Assembly: GCF_002531755.2 (NCBI RefSeq)
Contig: NZ_CP034998.1
Span: 3,414,001 to 3,478,000 of the forward strand
DNA: 64,000 bases
Direction: 5' to 3'
Source: Rhizobium acidisoli
Lineage (GTDB): Bacteria > Pseudomonadota > Alphaproteobacteria > Rhizobiales > Rhizobiaceae
In this document: one piece after another, positions 37,208 to 45,682 of the stretch
Layout: each line of letters begins with the position of its first letter
Position numbering within the stretch: the first letter of the stretch is position 1
Translations under genes and position numbers: made by a program
Notes under the pieces: model-generated
Told to the model about the DNA's origin: nothing
Seen by the model: the letters and a program-made list of their open reading frames with translations, nothing else
Databases searched by the model: none

Positions 37208-37555
37208 AGCTCGACCAAGACCAGAACGAACGGTGCCGTGGTGGGCTCAACCGCATTCTGCAACGTCCACGAGGAACCATGACAGCAGCCCCCTCTCCCT
37301 CATTCCTGTGCTTGTCACAGGAATCCAGCTCGCCCAAGTCCTTGGGCGTGGGGGCCTCTTTATATGCCGGAAGTGAATCATTCACGGCGCAGACGCGCCG
37401 TGGCTGGATTCCTGTGACAAGCACAGGAATGAGGGAGGTGGGTGTCGCTGCGGTCTCGGCCCACCACAGCAAAACCACAAGTTTCGCATCGCCCGGCATC
37501 GAAGAAAACAAAACCGTCGCAAGCATCGGATAGCCAAGCAAGATGCGGCATGACC
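37208..37555. other. 348-base gene-free stretch between pepF and pabB
   Basis: It holds the nested palindromic element at 37296-37436 and about 85 bases on each side without recognisable genes. An open frame through it on the plus strand follows from the palindrome and is not a gene. Confidence 0.8.
37296..37436. repeat. MITE-like nested inverted repeat
   Basis: Two perfect 34-base arms (37296-37329 and 37403-37436) are inverted. Each arm is itself palindromic: TTCCTGTG-CTTGT-CACAGGAA. Between the arms are two further hairpins: CGCCCAAG-TC-CTTGGGCG (37331-37348) and ACGGCGC-AGAC-GCGCCGT (37384-37401). No coding capacity. Arms at both ends are the design of a small non-autonomous mobile element, but no clear target duplication was confirmed. 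Confidence 0.75.
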
Positions 37556-38710
37556 ATGTCTGACCCCTACATTCTCTTTCGCGACGATACATCAGGCCAG
37601 GTGATGCTTTTCGCCGAACCGGCTGAGATCATCGTTGCGCGAACGCGCGCCGAATTCTTTGCCGGCCTTGTCAGGATGGAAAAGGCCAAGGCCGAGGGCA
37701 AATGGCTCGCCGGCTATATCGCCTACGAGGCCGGATATCTGTTCGAGGAGAAACTCGCCTCCTTCGCTCGGGAAGATCGCGAAACCCCGCTCCTCTCCTT
37801 CGGCGTCTTCGATGCTCCGCAGCCGGACACACACCCGCTTGCCCAACCGAAACAGCGCCTCGAAAACGAAGAGTTCCTCACCGCCCCGAAAGCCGCCTGG
37901 GATTTCCCTATATATAAAGAGCGCTTCGACCGTCTGCATGAGCACCTGCGGCTCGGCGACGCCTATCAGGCGAACCTCACCATGCCGGTCGAGGCCCGCT
38001 GGAACGGCGATCCCCGTGCCGCCTTCTGGTCGCTGATCGAACGCCAGCCGGTCAAATACGGCGCGCTCGTCGATCTCGGCGGCCCGCTCATCCTGTCGCG
38101 GTCGCCGGAACTGTTCTTCCGCACCGATGAAGCGGGCTGGATCGAGACCCATCCGATGAAGGGCACGGCGAAACGCGGCACCACCGCCGCCGAGGATGCC
38201 GAAATCGTCGAGGCCATGCGCCGCGATATCAAGACGCAGGCGGAAAACCGCATGATCGTCGATCTCTTGCGCAACGATATCTCCCGTGTCACCGAAGTCG
38301 GCACGCTCGATGTCCCGAAGCTCTTCGACATCGAGACCTATCCGACCGTCCACCAGATGGTCAGCCATGTGCAGGCCAGACTGCGTCCCGGCCTTTCGAT
38401 CCGCGACATCTTTGCCGCCCTCTTTCCCTGCGGTTCGATCACCGGCGCACCGAAGATGCGGGCAATGGAAATCCTCCATACACTCGAGGATGCTCCCCGC
38501 GACGCCTATTGCGGAGCGATCGGCATGATTTCGCCGAGCGGCGCCATGCGGTTTTCCGTCGCCATCCGCACCATCACGCTTTTTGACGGCGGCAGGGCCG
38601 TCTTCAATGTCGGCGGCGGCATCGTCTTCGATTCCACCGCCGAGGCCGAATATGAGGAATGCCTGCTCAAGGCCCGCTTCGCCATCGGCGACCAGTGGAT
38701 TGCGCGATGA
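37556..38710 (+). CDS. pabB: Aminodeoxychorismate synthase component I
   Basis: Converts chorismate to 4-amino-4-deoxychorismate for p-aminobenzoate and folate. The 384-residue protein has the chorismate-binding core: YQANLTMP near residue 140, SPELFF, HPMKGTAKRG, AENRMIVDLLRNDISRV and CGSITGAPKMRAMEI. The ATG at 37556 (MSDPYILFRD) is chosen; another ATG lies two codons upstream. It ends in an ATGA overlap with the class IV aminotransferase gene, the expected lyase partner. No separate glutamine amidotransferase (pabA) is visible here. Confidence 0.94.
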   Translation: MSDPYILFRDDTSGQVMLFAEPAEIIVARTRAEFFAGLVRMEKAKAEGKWLAGYIAYEAGYLFEEKLASFAREDRETPLLSFGVFDAPQPDTHPLAQPKQRLENEEFLTAPKAAWDFPIYKERFDRLHEHLRLGDAYQANLTMPVEARWNGDPRAAFWSLIERQPVKYGALVDLGGPLILSRSPELFFRTDEAGWIETHPMKGTAKRGTTAAEDAEIVEAMRRDIKTQAENRMIVDLLRNDISRVTEVGTLDVPKLFDIETYPTVHQMVSHVQARLRPGLSIRDIFAALFPCGSITGAPKMRAMEILHTLEDAPRDAYCGAIGMISPSGAMRFSVAIRTITLFDGGRAVFNVGGGIVFDSTAEAEYEECLLKARFAIGDQWIAR

Positions 38711-39336
38711 TCGATTTTTCGCTGATCGAAACGCTGCGCTGGCAGCCCGGCGACGGCTTCATCCGCCTGCGTCTGCATCTTGCCCGACTTTCCCGCTCCG
38801 CCCGTCGCCTTGGCTTCCCGCAGCCGATCGATGCGGTGGCCAGGCTTGGCGCAGCCGTTGCAGATGCCGCCGGTCCGCTACGCGTCCGCCTGACTTTCGA
38901 CGCCCAAGGTCGGATCGAGGTGACGAGCGCCGCCTTCGTCCCGCTGGCGCCCGACACCACGTGGACCATCCGCATCGCCGAGACCCGTCTCGATTCCACC
39001 GACAGGTTGCTGCGTTTCAAGACGACGCGACGCGCCATCTACGAGGCCGCACGCGCCGAATATACCCCTGCCGAGGCCGATGACGTCATCCTCTTGAACG
39101 AACGCGGCGAAGTCTGCGAGGGCACCATCACCTCCGTCTTCCTGGACGAGGGGGACGGCATGCTGCGTACCCCGCCGATCTCCTGCGGCCTGCTCGCCGG
39201 CGTGCTGCGCACCGAGCTCATCTGCGCGCGCAAAGCCCGTGTCGGCCGCTTCACCCTTGCCGATCTCGATGCCGGCACGCTTTATATCGGCAATTCGCTG
39301 CGCGGCCTGATCCGTGCCAACCTCATCAGGAACTGA
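38707..39336 (+). CDS. pabC: Class IV aminotransferase, probable aminodeoxychorismate lyase
   Basis: A 209-residue PLP enzyme. The PLP Lys is probably in LLRFKTTRRAIYE near residue 105, followed by the family's core DVILLNERGEVCEGTITSVF and PPISCGLLAGVLRTEL. Being shorter than branched-chain aminotransferases and directly overlapping pabB, it most likely releases pyruvate from aminodeoxychorismate to give p-aminobenzoate. The role is inferred chiefly from context. Two bases separate its stop from the YciI gene. Confidence 0.9.
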   Translation: MIDFSLIETLRWQPGDGFIRLRLHLARLSRSARRLGFPQPIDAVARLGAAVADAAGPLRVRLTFDAQGRIEVTSAAFVPLAPDTTWTIRIAETRLDSTDRLLRFKTTRRAIYEAARAEYTPAEADDVILLNERGEVCEGTITSVFLDEGDGMLRTPPISCGLLAGVLRTELICARKARVGRFTLADLDAGTLYIGNSLRGLIRANLIRN

Positions 39337-39338
39337 CC

Positions 39339-39623
39339 ATGTTCATTCTCTCCCTCACCTATCTCAAATCCAACGACGAAGCCGACAGGCACATGGAGCC
39401 GCATATGGCCTGGGTGAAGGAAGGTTATTCCAAGGGCTGGTTCCTCGCCTCCGGCCGCAAGGTGCCGCGCACCGGCGGCGCGATCCTGGCGATCGGCGAC
39501 CGCGCCGCAATCCAGGCCTATGTCGCCGCCGATCCCTTCACCCTCCACGGCGTCGCCGAATACGACATCACCGAACTTGCCGTGACGACGACGATTGAAG
39601 GACTGGAAATCCTCAAACGCTGA
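39339..39623 (+). CDS. YciI-family small protein
   Basis: A 94-residue single-domain protein: MFILSLTYLKSNDEADRHME, then HMAWVKEGYSKGWFLASGRK and ADPFTLHGVAEYDITEL. The His near residue 18-22 and the Asp of DPF are the conserved pair of YCII proteins, which have a ferredoxin-like fold and are thought to be small hydrolases or binding proteins. It starts 2 bases after the pabC stop and so belongs to the same transcript; a role in folate synthesis is not known. Confidence 0.93.
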   Translation: MFILSLTYLKSNDEADRHMEPHMAWVKEGYSKGWFLASGRKVPRTGGAILAIGDRAAIQAYVAADPFTLHGVAEYDITELAVTTTIEGLEILKR

Positions 39624-39809
39624 TTTTGCAGGAGGCCGGTCAGATGACCTCGCCGACCTCTCGCCCGCCCGATATTTGAGCTTTCCCCCTCAACACTCTT
39701 TATTGTGACGCCGATTTGTGGTTAGAGCCGGTCACCTCGCAATTTCTGCGGCAATTTCAAAAGAATTCTTCAGGCTGAACGCCTTCGTCCTCTTCCACAG
39801 GAGAAAAGA

Positions 39810-41261
39810 ATGACGGAACAGAACTATCCGGTATATGCCGAAATTACCGGTCCGATCGTGATGATCGGCTTTGGCTCCATCGGCCGCGGCACCCTGCCCC
39901 TGATCGAGCGCCACTTCAAATTCGACAAGAGCCGGATGGTCGTCATCGACCCGCGCGAAGAGCCCTCCGACATGGAGATCCTCAAGAAGCACGGCGTTCG
40001 CCATATCAAGGAATATGTCACCAAGGACAATTACAAGGAGCTGCTGAAGCCGCTGCTGACCGAAGGCGAAGGCCAGGGTTTCTGCGTCAACCTCTCGGTC
40101 GACACCTCCTCGCTCGACCTTATCAAGCTCTGCCGCAAGCATGACGTGCTCTACGTCGACACCGTCGTCGAACCCTGGCTCGGCTTCTATTTCGACAAGG
40201 GCATGAGCAATGCCGACCGCACCAACTATGCGCTGCGCGAAACCGTGCGCAAGGAAAAGGCGAAGAACCCGGGCGGCGCCACCGCCGTTTCCACTTGCGG
40301 CGCCAATCCCGGCATGGTTTCCTGGTTCGTCAAGCAGGCGCTCGTCAACCTCGCCAACGACACCGGCCTGAAGTTCGACGAACCGGACCAGCACGATCGC
40401 GAAGGCTGGGCCAAGCTCATGAAGAAGCTCGGCGTCAAGGGCGTCCACATCGCCGAGCGCGACACCCAGCGCACCAAGCACCCGAAGCCGCTCAACGTCT
40501 TCTGGAACACCTGGTCCGTCGAAGGCTTCATCTCAGAAGGCCTGCAGCCGGCCGAACTCGGCTGGGGCACCCATGAAGAATGGATGCCGAAGAACGCCAA
40601 GAAGCACAAGAAGGGCAACAAGGCGGCGATCTACCTGGAGCAGCCGGGCGCCAACACCCGCGTACGCACCTGGTGCCCGACGCCCGGCCCGCAATATGGC
40701 TTCCTCGTCACCCACAATGAGTCGATCTCGATCGCCGACTACTTCACCGTTCGCGACAAGGACGGCGAAGTGACCTTCCGCCCAACCTGCCACTACGCCT
40801 ACCATCCGGCCAACGACGCCGTGCTCTCGCTTCACGAGATGTTCGGCAATGGCGGCACGCCGCAGCCGGTCCATCACGTTCTCGATGAAGACGAGCTGGA
40901 GGACGGCATCGACGAACTCGGCGTCCTGCTCTACGGCCACGAGAAGAACGCCTACTGGTTTGGCTCGCGTCTGTCGCTGGAAGAAACGCGCCGCATCGCG
41001 CCCTATCAGAACGCCACCGGCCTGCAGGTCACTTCAGCCGTCCTCGCCGGCATGGTCTGGGCTCTGGAAAACCCGAAGGCCGGCATCGTCGAAGCCGACG
41101 AGATCGACTACAAGCGCTGCCTCGAAGTGCAGATGCCTTATCTCGGCCCGGTCGAAGGACATTACACCGACTGGACCCCGCTCGATGGCCGCCCGGGCCT
41201 GTTCCCCGAGGATATCGACACCAAGGATCCGTGGCAGTTCAGGAACATTCTCGTTCGCTGA
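39810..41261 (+). CDS. hss: Homospermidine synthase
   Basis: Makes homospermidine, the main polyamine of rhizobia, from putrescine in an NAD-dependent reaction. The 483-residue protein begins with a Rossmann core, ITGPIVMIGFGSIGRGTLPL, and contains STCGANPGMVSWFVKQAL, EGFISEGLQPAELGWGTHEE and RTWCPTPGPQYGFLVTHNES. The pattern and length fit the bacterial enzyme. It has AGGAGAAAAGA before the ATG. The 186-base upstream gap shows no riboswitch that I recognise. A terminator follows. Confidence 0.96.
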   Translation: MTEQNYPVYAEITGPIVMIGFGSIGRGTLPLIERHFKFDKSRMVVIDPREEPSDMEILKKHGVRHIKEYVTKDNYKELLKPLLTEGEGQGFCVNLSVDTSSLDLIKLCRKHDVLYVDTVVEPWLGFYFDKGMSNADRTNYALRETVRKEKAKNPGGATAVSTCGANPGMVSWFVKQALVNLANDTGLKFDEPDQHDREGWAKLMKKLGVKGVHIAERDTQRTKHPKPLNVFWNTWSVEGFISEGLQPAELGWGTHEEWMPKNAKKHKKGNKAAIYLEQPGANTRVRTWCPTPGPQYGFLVTHNESISIADYFTVRDKDGEVTFRPTCHYAYHPANDAVLSLHEMFGNGGTPQPVHHVLDEDELEDGIDELGVLLYGHEKNAYWFGSRLSLEETRRIAPYQNATGLQVTSAVLAGMVWALENPKAGIVEADEIDYKRCLEVQMPYLGPVEGHYTDWTPLDGRPGLFPEDIDTKDPWQFRNILVR

Positions 41262-41283
41262 GATCGCTCGCGCGACTTTGAAG

Positions 41284-41310
41284 ATGCCCGCCGCAAGGCG
41301 GGCATTTTTG
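41284..41310 (+). terminator. Intrinsic terminator after hss
   Basis: ATGCCCGCC-GCAA-GGCGGGCAT (41284-41305) is a perfect 9-base stem with a 4-base loop, followed by TTTTT. Confidence 0.88.
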
Positions 41311-41431
41311 TAACGCCTGCTGTCTAAATGCCGTCGGCCTCCCCGCCAAGGCTTGCCTTCGCGGCGGGCGCGCGCCATGTTTTGCCCGAACTTGGCGGCT
41401 GTCCGCCGCACCGATTCCCGGGAGAAGCCTT

Positions 41432-41800
41432 ATGAAAATCAGAACTGGTCTCGTTCTTGTCGGTGCAGCGGCCGCTCTTGCCGCCTGCGTTTCGCCAGAG
41501 CCGCGCCGCCTGCCGGTTGCAAACGCACCGGCCGCCACCGGCGTCGAAGGCAACTGGAGCGATCCGAACGGCATCGTCTCCACCTTCCAGGGCGGCAGCT
41601 TCACCACCCGCACGACCGACAGCAACCAGCTTCTTGCCTCGGGCACCTATATCAATACCTCGCCGACCCTGGTCGAGATCAACATGACCTCTCTGGTGCG
41701 CAAGACCCAGTCCAAGGTCAATTGCGCCCTCGTCAACCCGAGCCAGCTCAACTGCACCTCCGATTCCGGCGCACAATTCACACTTTCCCGCCGAGGCTGA
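41432..41800 (+). CDS. omp10: Omp10-type outer-membrane lipoprotein
   Basis: A 122-residue lipoprotein. The signal peptide ends in the lipobox LAAC, with Cys at residue 19. The mature part contains VEGNWSDPNGIVSTFQGGSF, LVEINMTSLVRKTQSKVNCA and SQLNCTSDSGAQFTLSRR. These blocks are the same as in the Brucella Omp10 lipoprotein as I remember it. The role in the outer membrane is not defined. The start has GGGAG ten bases upstream. Confidence 0.9.
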   Translation: MKIRTGLVLVGAAAALAACVSPEPRRLPVANAPAATGVEGNWSDPNGIVSTFQGGSFTTRTTDSNQLLASGTYINTSPTLVEINMTSLVRKTQSKVNCALVNPSQLNCTSDSGAQFTLSRRG

Positions 41801-41826
41801 AGATAAGGCGATAGGCTAAGCACAGC

Positions 41827-42144
41827 ATGCGCGCCCTCGCCGTTTACCTCGTCCTCCTGCTCGCGCTGCCGCTTGCAGCACTTGCCGTCCTTTTTCCGGC
41901 CAACGTCTATCGTGCCCAGGGCATCGCCGCTCCCGATTGCGACGGACCGGGCCAGCTGACGATGTTGGCCGTGCCGACAATATTGATCTACGGCGCCGGC
42001 GCGCTCTTTGCCTATCGGGCCGGCCGGCGCTTTCACCGCCTCGTTTTTCTTCTGTGTCTGATCATCGCCCTCGCCACCGTTCTGAATATCGCGGAGGCCG
42101 TGCACGAACTCTACCGAAACGCCGCCGACGGCGAATGCCTGTAA
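41827..42144 (+). CDS. Small membrane protein of unknown function
   Basis: 105 residues with three predicted membrane segments: ALAVYLVLLLALPLAALAVL, LTMLAVPTILIYGAGALFAY and RLVFLLCLIIALATVLNI. A short loop contains one Cys (APDCDGPGQ), and the C-terminus has another (GECL). I do not recognise the family. It starts 26 bases after the omp10 stop and is probably cotranscribed. Confidence 0.75.
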   Translation: MRALAVYLVLLLALPLAALAVLFPANVYRAQGIAAPDCDGPGQLTMLAVPTILIYGAGALFAYRAGRRFHRLVFLLCLIIALATVLNIAEAVHELYRNAADGECL

Positions 42145-42264
42145 CAGCCACCCGGCTTTTTTGCCCCGCCCCCTTGGAAAGCGGCCTGACTGGCCCAGCT
42201 TTCTCTTGCGGTCGCCCATCGTCTGATGGAACATCCGCAGGCCGGGAACCGCCTCGGCGGACTA

Positions 42265-42344
42265 ATGCATGTCGCCCGGAAGTGTGCAGCGGTTCCGGGA
42301 TAACGACATGCATAAAAACAAAGAGCTAAAGCGCGACGCGCTTT
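42265..42344. repeat. Dispersed rhizobial intergenic palindrome, copy B
   Basis: ATGCATGTCG (42265-42274) and CGACATGCAT (42304-42313) are perfect ends. The second stem is AAAGCGC-GAC-GCGCTTT (42328-42344), a shortened version of the corresponding stem in copy A. Most of the unit matches copy A base for base. Confidence 0.78.
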
Positions 42345-42400
42345 AAGGAAGGGATCGGCGAGGATCAGGGGGATCTCTCGCCTCAATCAGGAGAACAGGG

Positions 42401-44377
42401 ATGACGAAGTCTTTCAGCTTCGGTCTTTTGACCGCGTCCATGCTGGCGCTGAGCACGGGCGCCGCTTTTGCGGATTACGAACTCAATATTCTTCATATCA
42501 ACGATTTCCATTCGCGCATCGAATCGATCAACAAGTTCGACTCCACCTGCTCAGCCGAGGAAGAAGGCAAGAAGGAATGCTTCGGCGGTGCTGCCCGCCT
42601 GAAGACCGCGATCGACCAGCGTCGTCAGGCGCTTTCCGGCAAGAATGTCCTCCTGCTGAATGCCGGCGACAATTTCCAGGGCTCGCTGTTCTACACCACC
42701 TACAAGGGCGCGGCCGAAGCCGAATTCCTCAACCTGATGAAGTTCGACGCCATGACCGTCGGCAACCATGAATTCGACGACAGCGAGGACGGGCTTGCGA
42801 CCTTCCTCGACAAGGTGCAATTCCCCGTCGTTACCGCAAACGTCAAGGCGGCAGCCGCCTCAAAGCTCGGCGATCGCATCAAGCCCTCGCTGGTGCTCGA
42901 TGTCGGCGGCCAGAAGATCGGCATCGTCGGCGCCGTCACCAATGACACGGCCGAACTTTCCTCCCCCGGCCCGAACGTCACGATATCAGATGACGTCCAG
43001 GCCATTACGTCAGCCGTTCAGGATCTGAAGGGCCAGGGCGTCAACAAGATCATCGCGCTGACCCATGTCGGTTATCCCCGCGATCTCGCTTTGATCGCCA
43101 AGATCCCGGACGTCGACGTCGTCGTCGGCGGCCACTCCCACAGCCTGCTCTCCAATACCGACCCCAAGGCTGAAGGCCCCTATCCGACGATGGTCGACAA
43201 TCCGGGCGGCTACAAGGTGCCGGTCGTCCAGGCCGCCTCCTACAGCAAGTATCTCGGCGATCTCGTCGTCAATTTCGACGATAGCGGCGTCGTCAAGGAT
43301 GCCAAGGGCGATCCGATCCTGATCGATTCCAGCTTTACGCCCGATCCGGCTGTCGTTGCCCGCATCGCGGAACTGGCCAAACCGATCGAGGAACTGCGCA
43401 AGAAGGTCATCGGCTCCTCCGACGCCCCGATCGACGGCGACCGCAAGGTCTGCCGCGTCAAGGAATGCTCGATGGGCAATCTGGTGGCCGATGCCATGCT
43501 CGACCGCACGAAGAACCAGGGTGTTGCCATCGCTTTCCAGAACGGCGGCGGCCTGCGCGCTTCGATCGACGGCGGTGAGGTCACCCAGGGCGAAGTCATC
43601 ACCGTCCTGCCCTTCCAGAACACGCTCGCCACCTTCGAGGCCACCGGCGCAGATGTCGTCAAGGCGCTCGAAAACGGCGTCAGCCAGATCGATCAGGGCG
43701 CCGGCCGCTTCCCGCAGGTCGCCGGCCTGAAATTCTCCTTCGACCAGTCCAAGCCTGTCGGCAGCCGAGTCAGCGATGTCCAGGTGAAGGAGGGCGACAC
43801 CTTCGCTCCGATCGACCAAGCCAAGACTTACAAGGTCGCCACCAACAACTTCATGCGCTCAGGCGGCGACGGTTATTCGATCTTCAAGGAAGGCAAGAAC
43901 GCCTATGATTTCGGTCCGGATCTGGCCGACGTGACCGCCGAATATCTGGCCGCCCACTCGCCCTATAAGCCCTATACCGACGGCCGCGTCACCGAAAACG
44001 GCGCGGCAGTCGCGCAGGCACCGGCTGCCGAACCGGCCGCTCCCGCACCAGCAACGCCCGCAGCCCCTGCACCAACCGCCGAACCTGCCCCGGCCCCTGC
44101 TGCACCGGCAACGCCCGCGCCTGCCTCCGCAGCACCCGCCCCGGCAACGCCAGCAACGCCTGCACCCGCTGCGGAACCGACACCGGCGCCGACAGCCTCC
44201 GCACCTGCCGCAACGACGCCATCCACCCACGTCATTGCTGCCGGCGACACCTTCTGGGATCTCGCCGTGACCTTCTATGGCGACGGCACGTTGTGGCGGA
44301 AGCTTTCGGAGGCCAACGGCAGTCCGAACCCGCGTCACCTGACGGTCGGCAAGGAGATCGAGGTTCCCGCCAAGTAA
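42401..44377 (+). CDS. 5'-Nucleotidase/metallophosphatase fused to a LysM domain
   Basis: A 658-residue exported protein. The signal peptide ends at AAFA. The calcineurin-like domain has ILHINDFHSRIE near residue 30, NAGDNFQGS near 85, MTVGNHEFDDSE near 115 and VVGGHSHSLL near 240. The C-terminal 5'-nucleotidase domain has FQNGGGLRASIDGGEVTQG, then FMRSGGDGYSIF. A Pro/Ala/Thr-rich linker (about 540-610) leads to a LysM domain ending THVIAAGDTFWDLAVTFYGD and onward. The enzyme should dephosphorylate nucleotides or cyclic phosphates in the periplasm while the LysM holds it to peptidoglycan. A terminator follows 23 bases after the stop. Confidence 0.94.
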   Translation: MTKSFSFGLLTASMLALSTGAAFADYELNILHINDFHSRIESINKFDSTCSAEEEGKKECFGGAARLKTAIDQRRQALSGKNVLLLNAGDNFQGSLFYTTYKGAAEAEFLNLMKFDAMTVGNHEFDDSEDGLATFLDKVQFPVVTANVKAAAASKLGDRIKPSLVLDVGGQKIGIVGAVTNDTAELSSPGPNVTISDDVQAITSAVQDLKGQGVNKIIALTHVGYPRDLALIAKIPDVDVVVGGHSHSLLSNTDPKAEGPYPTMVDNPGGYKVPVVQAASYSKYLGDLVVNFDDSGVVKDAKGDPILIDSSFTPDPAVVARIAELAKPIEELRKKVIGSSDAPIDGDRKVCRVKECSMGNLVADAMLDRTKNQGVAIAFQNGGGLRASIDGGEVTQGEVITVLPFQNTLATFEATGADVVKALENGVSQIDQGAGRFPQVAGLKFSFDQSKPVGSRVSDVQVKEGDTFAPIDQAKTYKVATNNFMRSGGDGYSIFKEGKNAYDFGPDLADVTAEYLAAHSPYKPYTDGRVTENGAAVAQAPAAEPAAPAPATPAAPAPTAEPAPAPAAPATPAPASAAPAPATPATPAPAAEPTPAPTASAPAATTPSTHVIAAGDTFWDLAVTFYGDGTLWRKLSEANGSPNPRHLTVGKEIEVPAK

Positions 44378-44400
44378 GACGATTTGTCCCGACATCGCTG

Positions 44401-44430
44401 GCCGGCCCGGGCTTTCCCGGGCCGGCTTTT
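44401..44430 (+). terminator. Intrinsic terminator after the 5'-nucleotidase gene
   Basis: GCCGGCCCGGG-CTTT-CCCGGGCCGGC is a perfect 11-base stem followed by TTTT. Confidence 0.9.
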
Positions 44431-44501
44431 CTTTCTATAGGGTGAACCACGATCTCGGGGCTGCGTATGAGCCGACGAGACAAAAGAGCGTTGGGACCAG
44501 A

Positions 44502-45536
44502 ATGACAGCAGATACTTCACTCCGCCCGGCAGACCATCCGGCCGTCAAGTCAGGCAAGGTCGGTGTCCTGCTGGTCAATCTCGGCACGCCAGATGGCACC
44601 GATTACACGTCGATGCGCCGCTATCTCCGGGAGTTCCTGACCGATCGCCGCGTCATCGAATGGTCGCCGTGGAAGTGGTATCCGATCCTGTTCGGTGTCG
44701 TGCTCAACACCCGCCCGCGGAAAGTCGGCAAGGCCTATGAGCTGATCTGGAACAAGGAGAAGAACGAAAGTTATCTCCGCACCTATACGCGCAACCAGTC
44801 CGAGCTGATGGCCGAGCGCCTGAAGGATCTGGCGACGGTCAAAGTGGATTGGGCGATGCGCTACGGCACGCCGTCGATCGCCTCGCGCATCGAGGCGCTG
44901 AAGCAAGAGGGCTGCGACCGTATCGTGCTCTTCCCGCTTTATCCGCAATATGCGGCGGCAACGACCGCTACCGTCAACGACAAGGCGTTCCAGAAGCTGC
45001 TTTCGATGCGCTGGCAGCCGGCATTACGCACCGTGCCCGACTATCACGACGACGAGACCTATATCGAAGCACTCGCAACGTCCGTCGAAAAACATCTTGC
45101 GACGCTCGACTGGAAGCCGGAGATGCTGCTCGCCTCCTTCCACGGCATTCCGATGTCCTATTTCAAGCAGGGCGACCCCTATTACTGTCAATGCCAGAAG
45201 ACCGGCCGGCTGCTGCGCGAGCGGCTGGGGCTGACCAAGGAAAACTTCATGGTCACCTTCCAGTCCCGCTTCGGGCCGGAGGAATGGCTGCAACCCTATA
45301 CCGACAAGACGGTGGAGAAGCTCGCCCAAGACGGCGTCAAGCGCATCGCCGTCATCAATCCGGGCTTCGTCTCCGACTGTCTGGAAACGCTTGAGGAGAT
45401 CGCCGAACAGGCCGCCCATTCCTTCCATGAGAATGGCGGCGAGAAGTTTGCACATATCCCCTGCCTCAACGACGGCGAGGACGGCATGAAGGTGCTGGAA
45501 AAGGTCGTCCGCCGCGAATTGCAGGGCTGGATCTGA
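44502..45536 (+). CDS. hemH: Ferrochelatase
   Basis: Inserts Fe(II) into protoporphyrin IX at the end of haem synthesis. The 344-residue protein starts MTADTSLRPADHPAV, with the family signature GVLLVNLGTPDGTDY near residue 20. FPLYPQYAAATTA is the conserved mid-region, the catalytic His is in LASFHGIPMSYFKQGDPYY near residue 205, and the C-terminal half has FQSRFGPEEWLQPYTD. The start was chosen to match the usual N-terminal length. No Fur/Irr-type site is evident in the short upstream gap. Confidence 0.96.
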   Translation: MTADTSLRPADHPAVKSGKVGVLLVNLGTPDGTDYTSMRRYLREFLTDRRVIEWSPWKWYPILFGVVLNTRPRKVGKAYELIWNKEKNESYLRTYTRNQSELMAERLKDLATVKVDWAMRYGTPSIASRIEALKQEGCDRIVLFPLYPQYAAATTATVNDKAFQKLLSMRWQPALRTVPDYHDDETYIEALATSVEKHLATLDWKPEMLLASFHGIPMSYFKQGDPYYCQCQKTGRLLRERLGLTKENFMVTFQSRFGPEEWLQPYTDKTVEKLAQDGVKRIAVINPGFVSDCLETLEEIAEQAAHSFHENGGEKFAHIPCLNDGEDGMKVLEKVVRRELQGWI

Positions 45537-45682
45537 GAGATCCCACGCTGAAAAATCTGCCCTGACTCATCCTTCTTTTCCTAGGAGGCGGGGCATCCGT
45601 GGGTCATTTCTTCCTCGCAAAGAACATGCTACCTCACCACATCAGTTGTGAGGCGCGCTGCATGCGCCGATAGGAGGAATTC

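Noticed and set aside
37204..37533. A 109-codon plus-strand frame between pepF and pabB
   Set aside because: It runs through a perfect inverted repeat and has no ribosome-binding site or protein family pattern.
39624..39809. Possible polyamine-related riboswitch or leader before hss
   Set aside because: I found no convincing stem pattern or conserved core in these 186 bases; they may contain only a promoter.
44020..44220. A repeat-rich Pro/Ala/Thr tract considered as a tandem repeat or CRISPR
   Set aside because: It is coding low complexity in the linker of the 5'-nucleotidase; repeat units are irregular and in frame.
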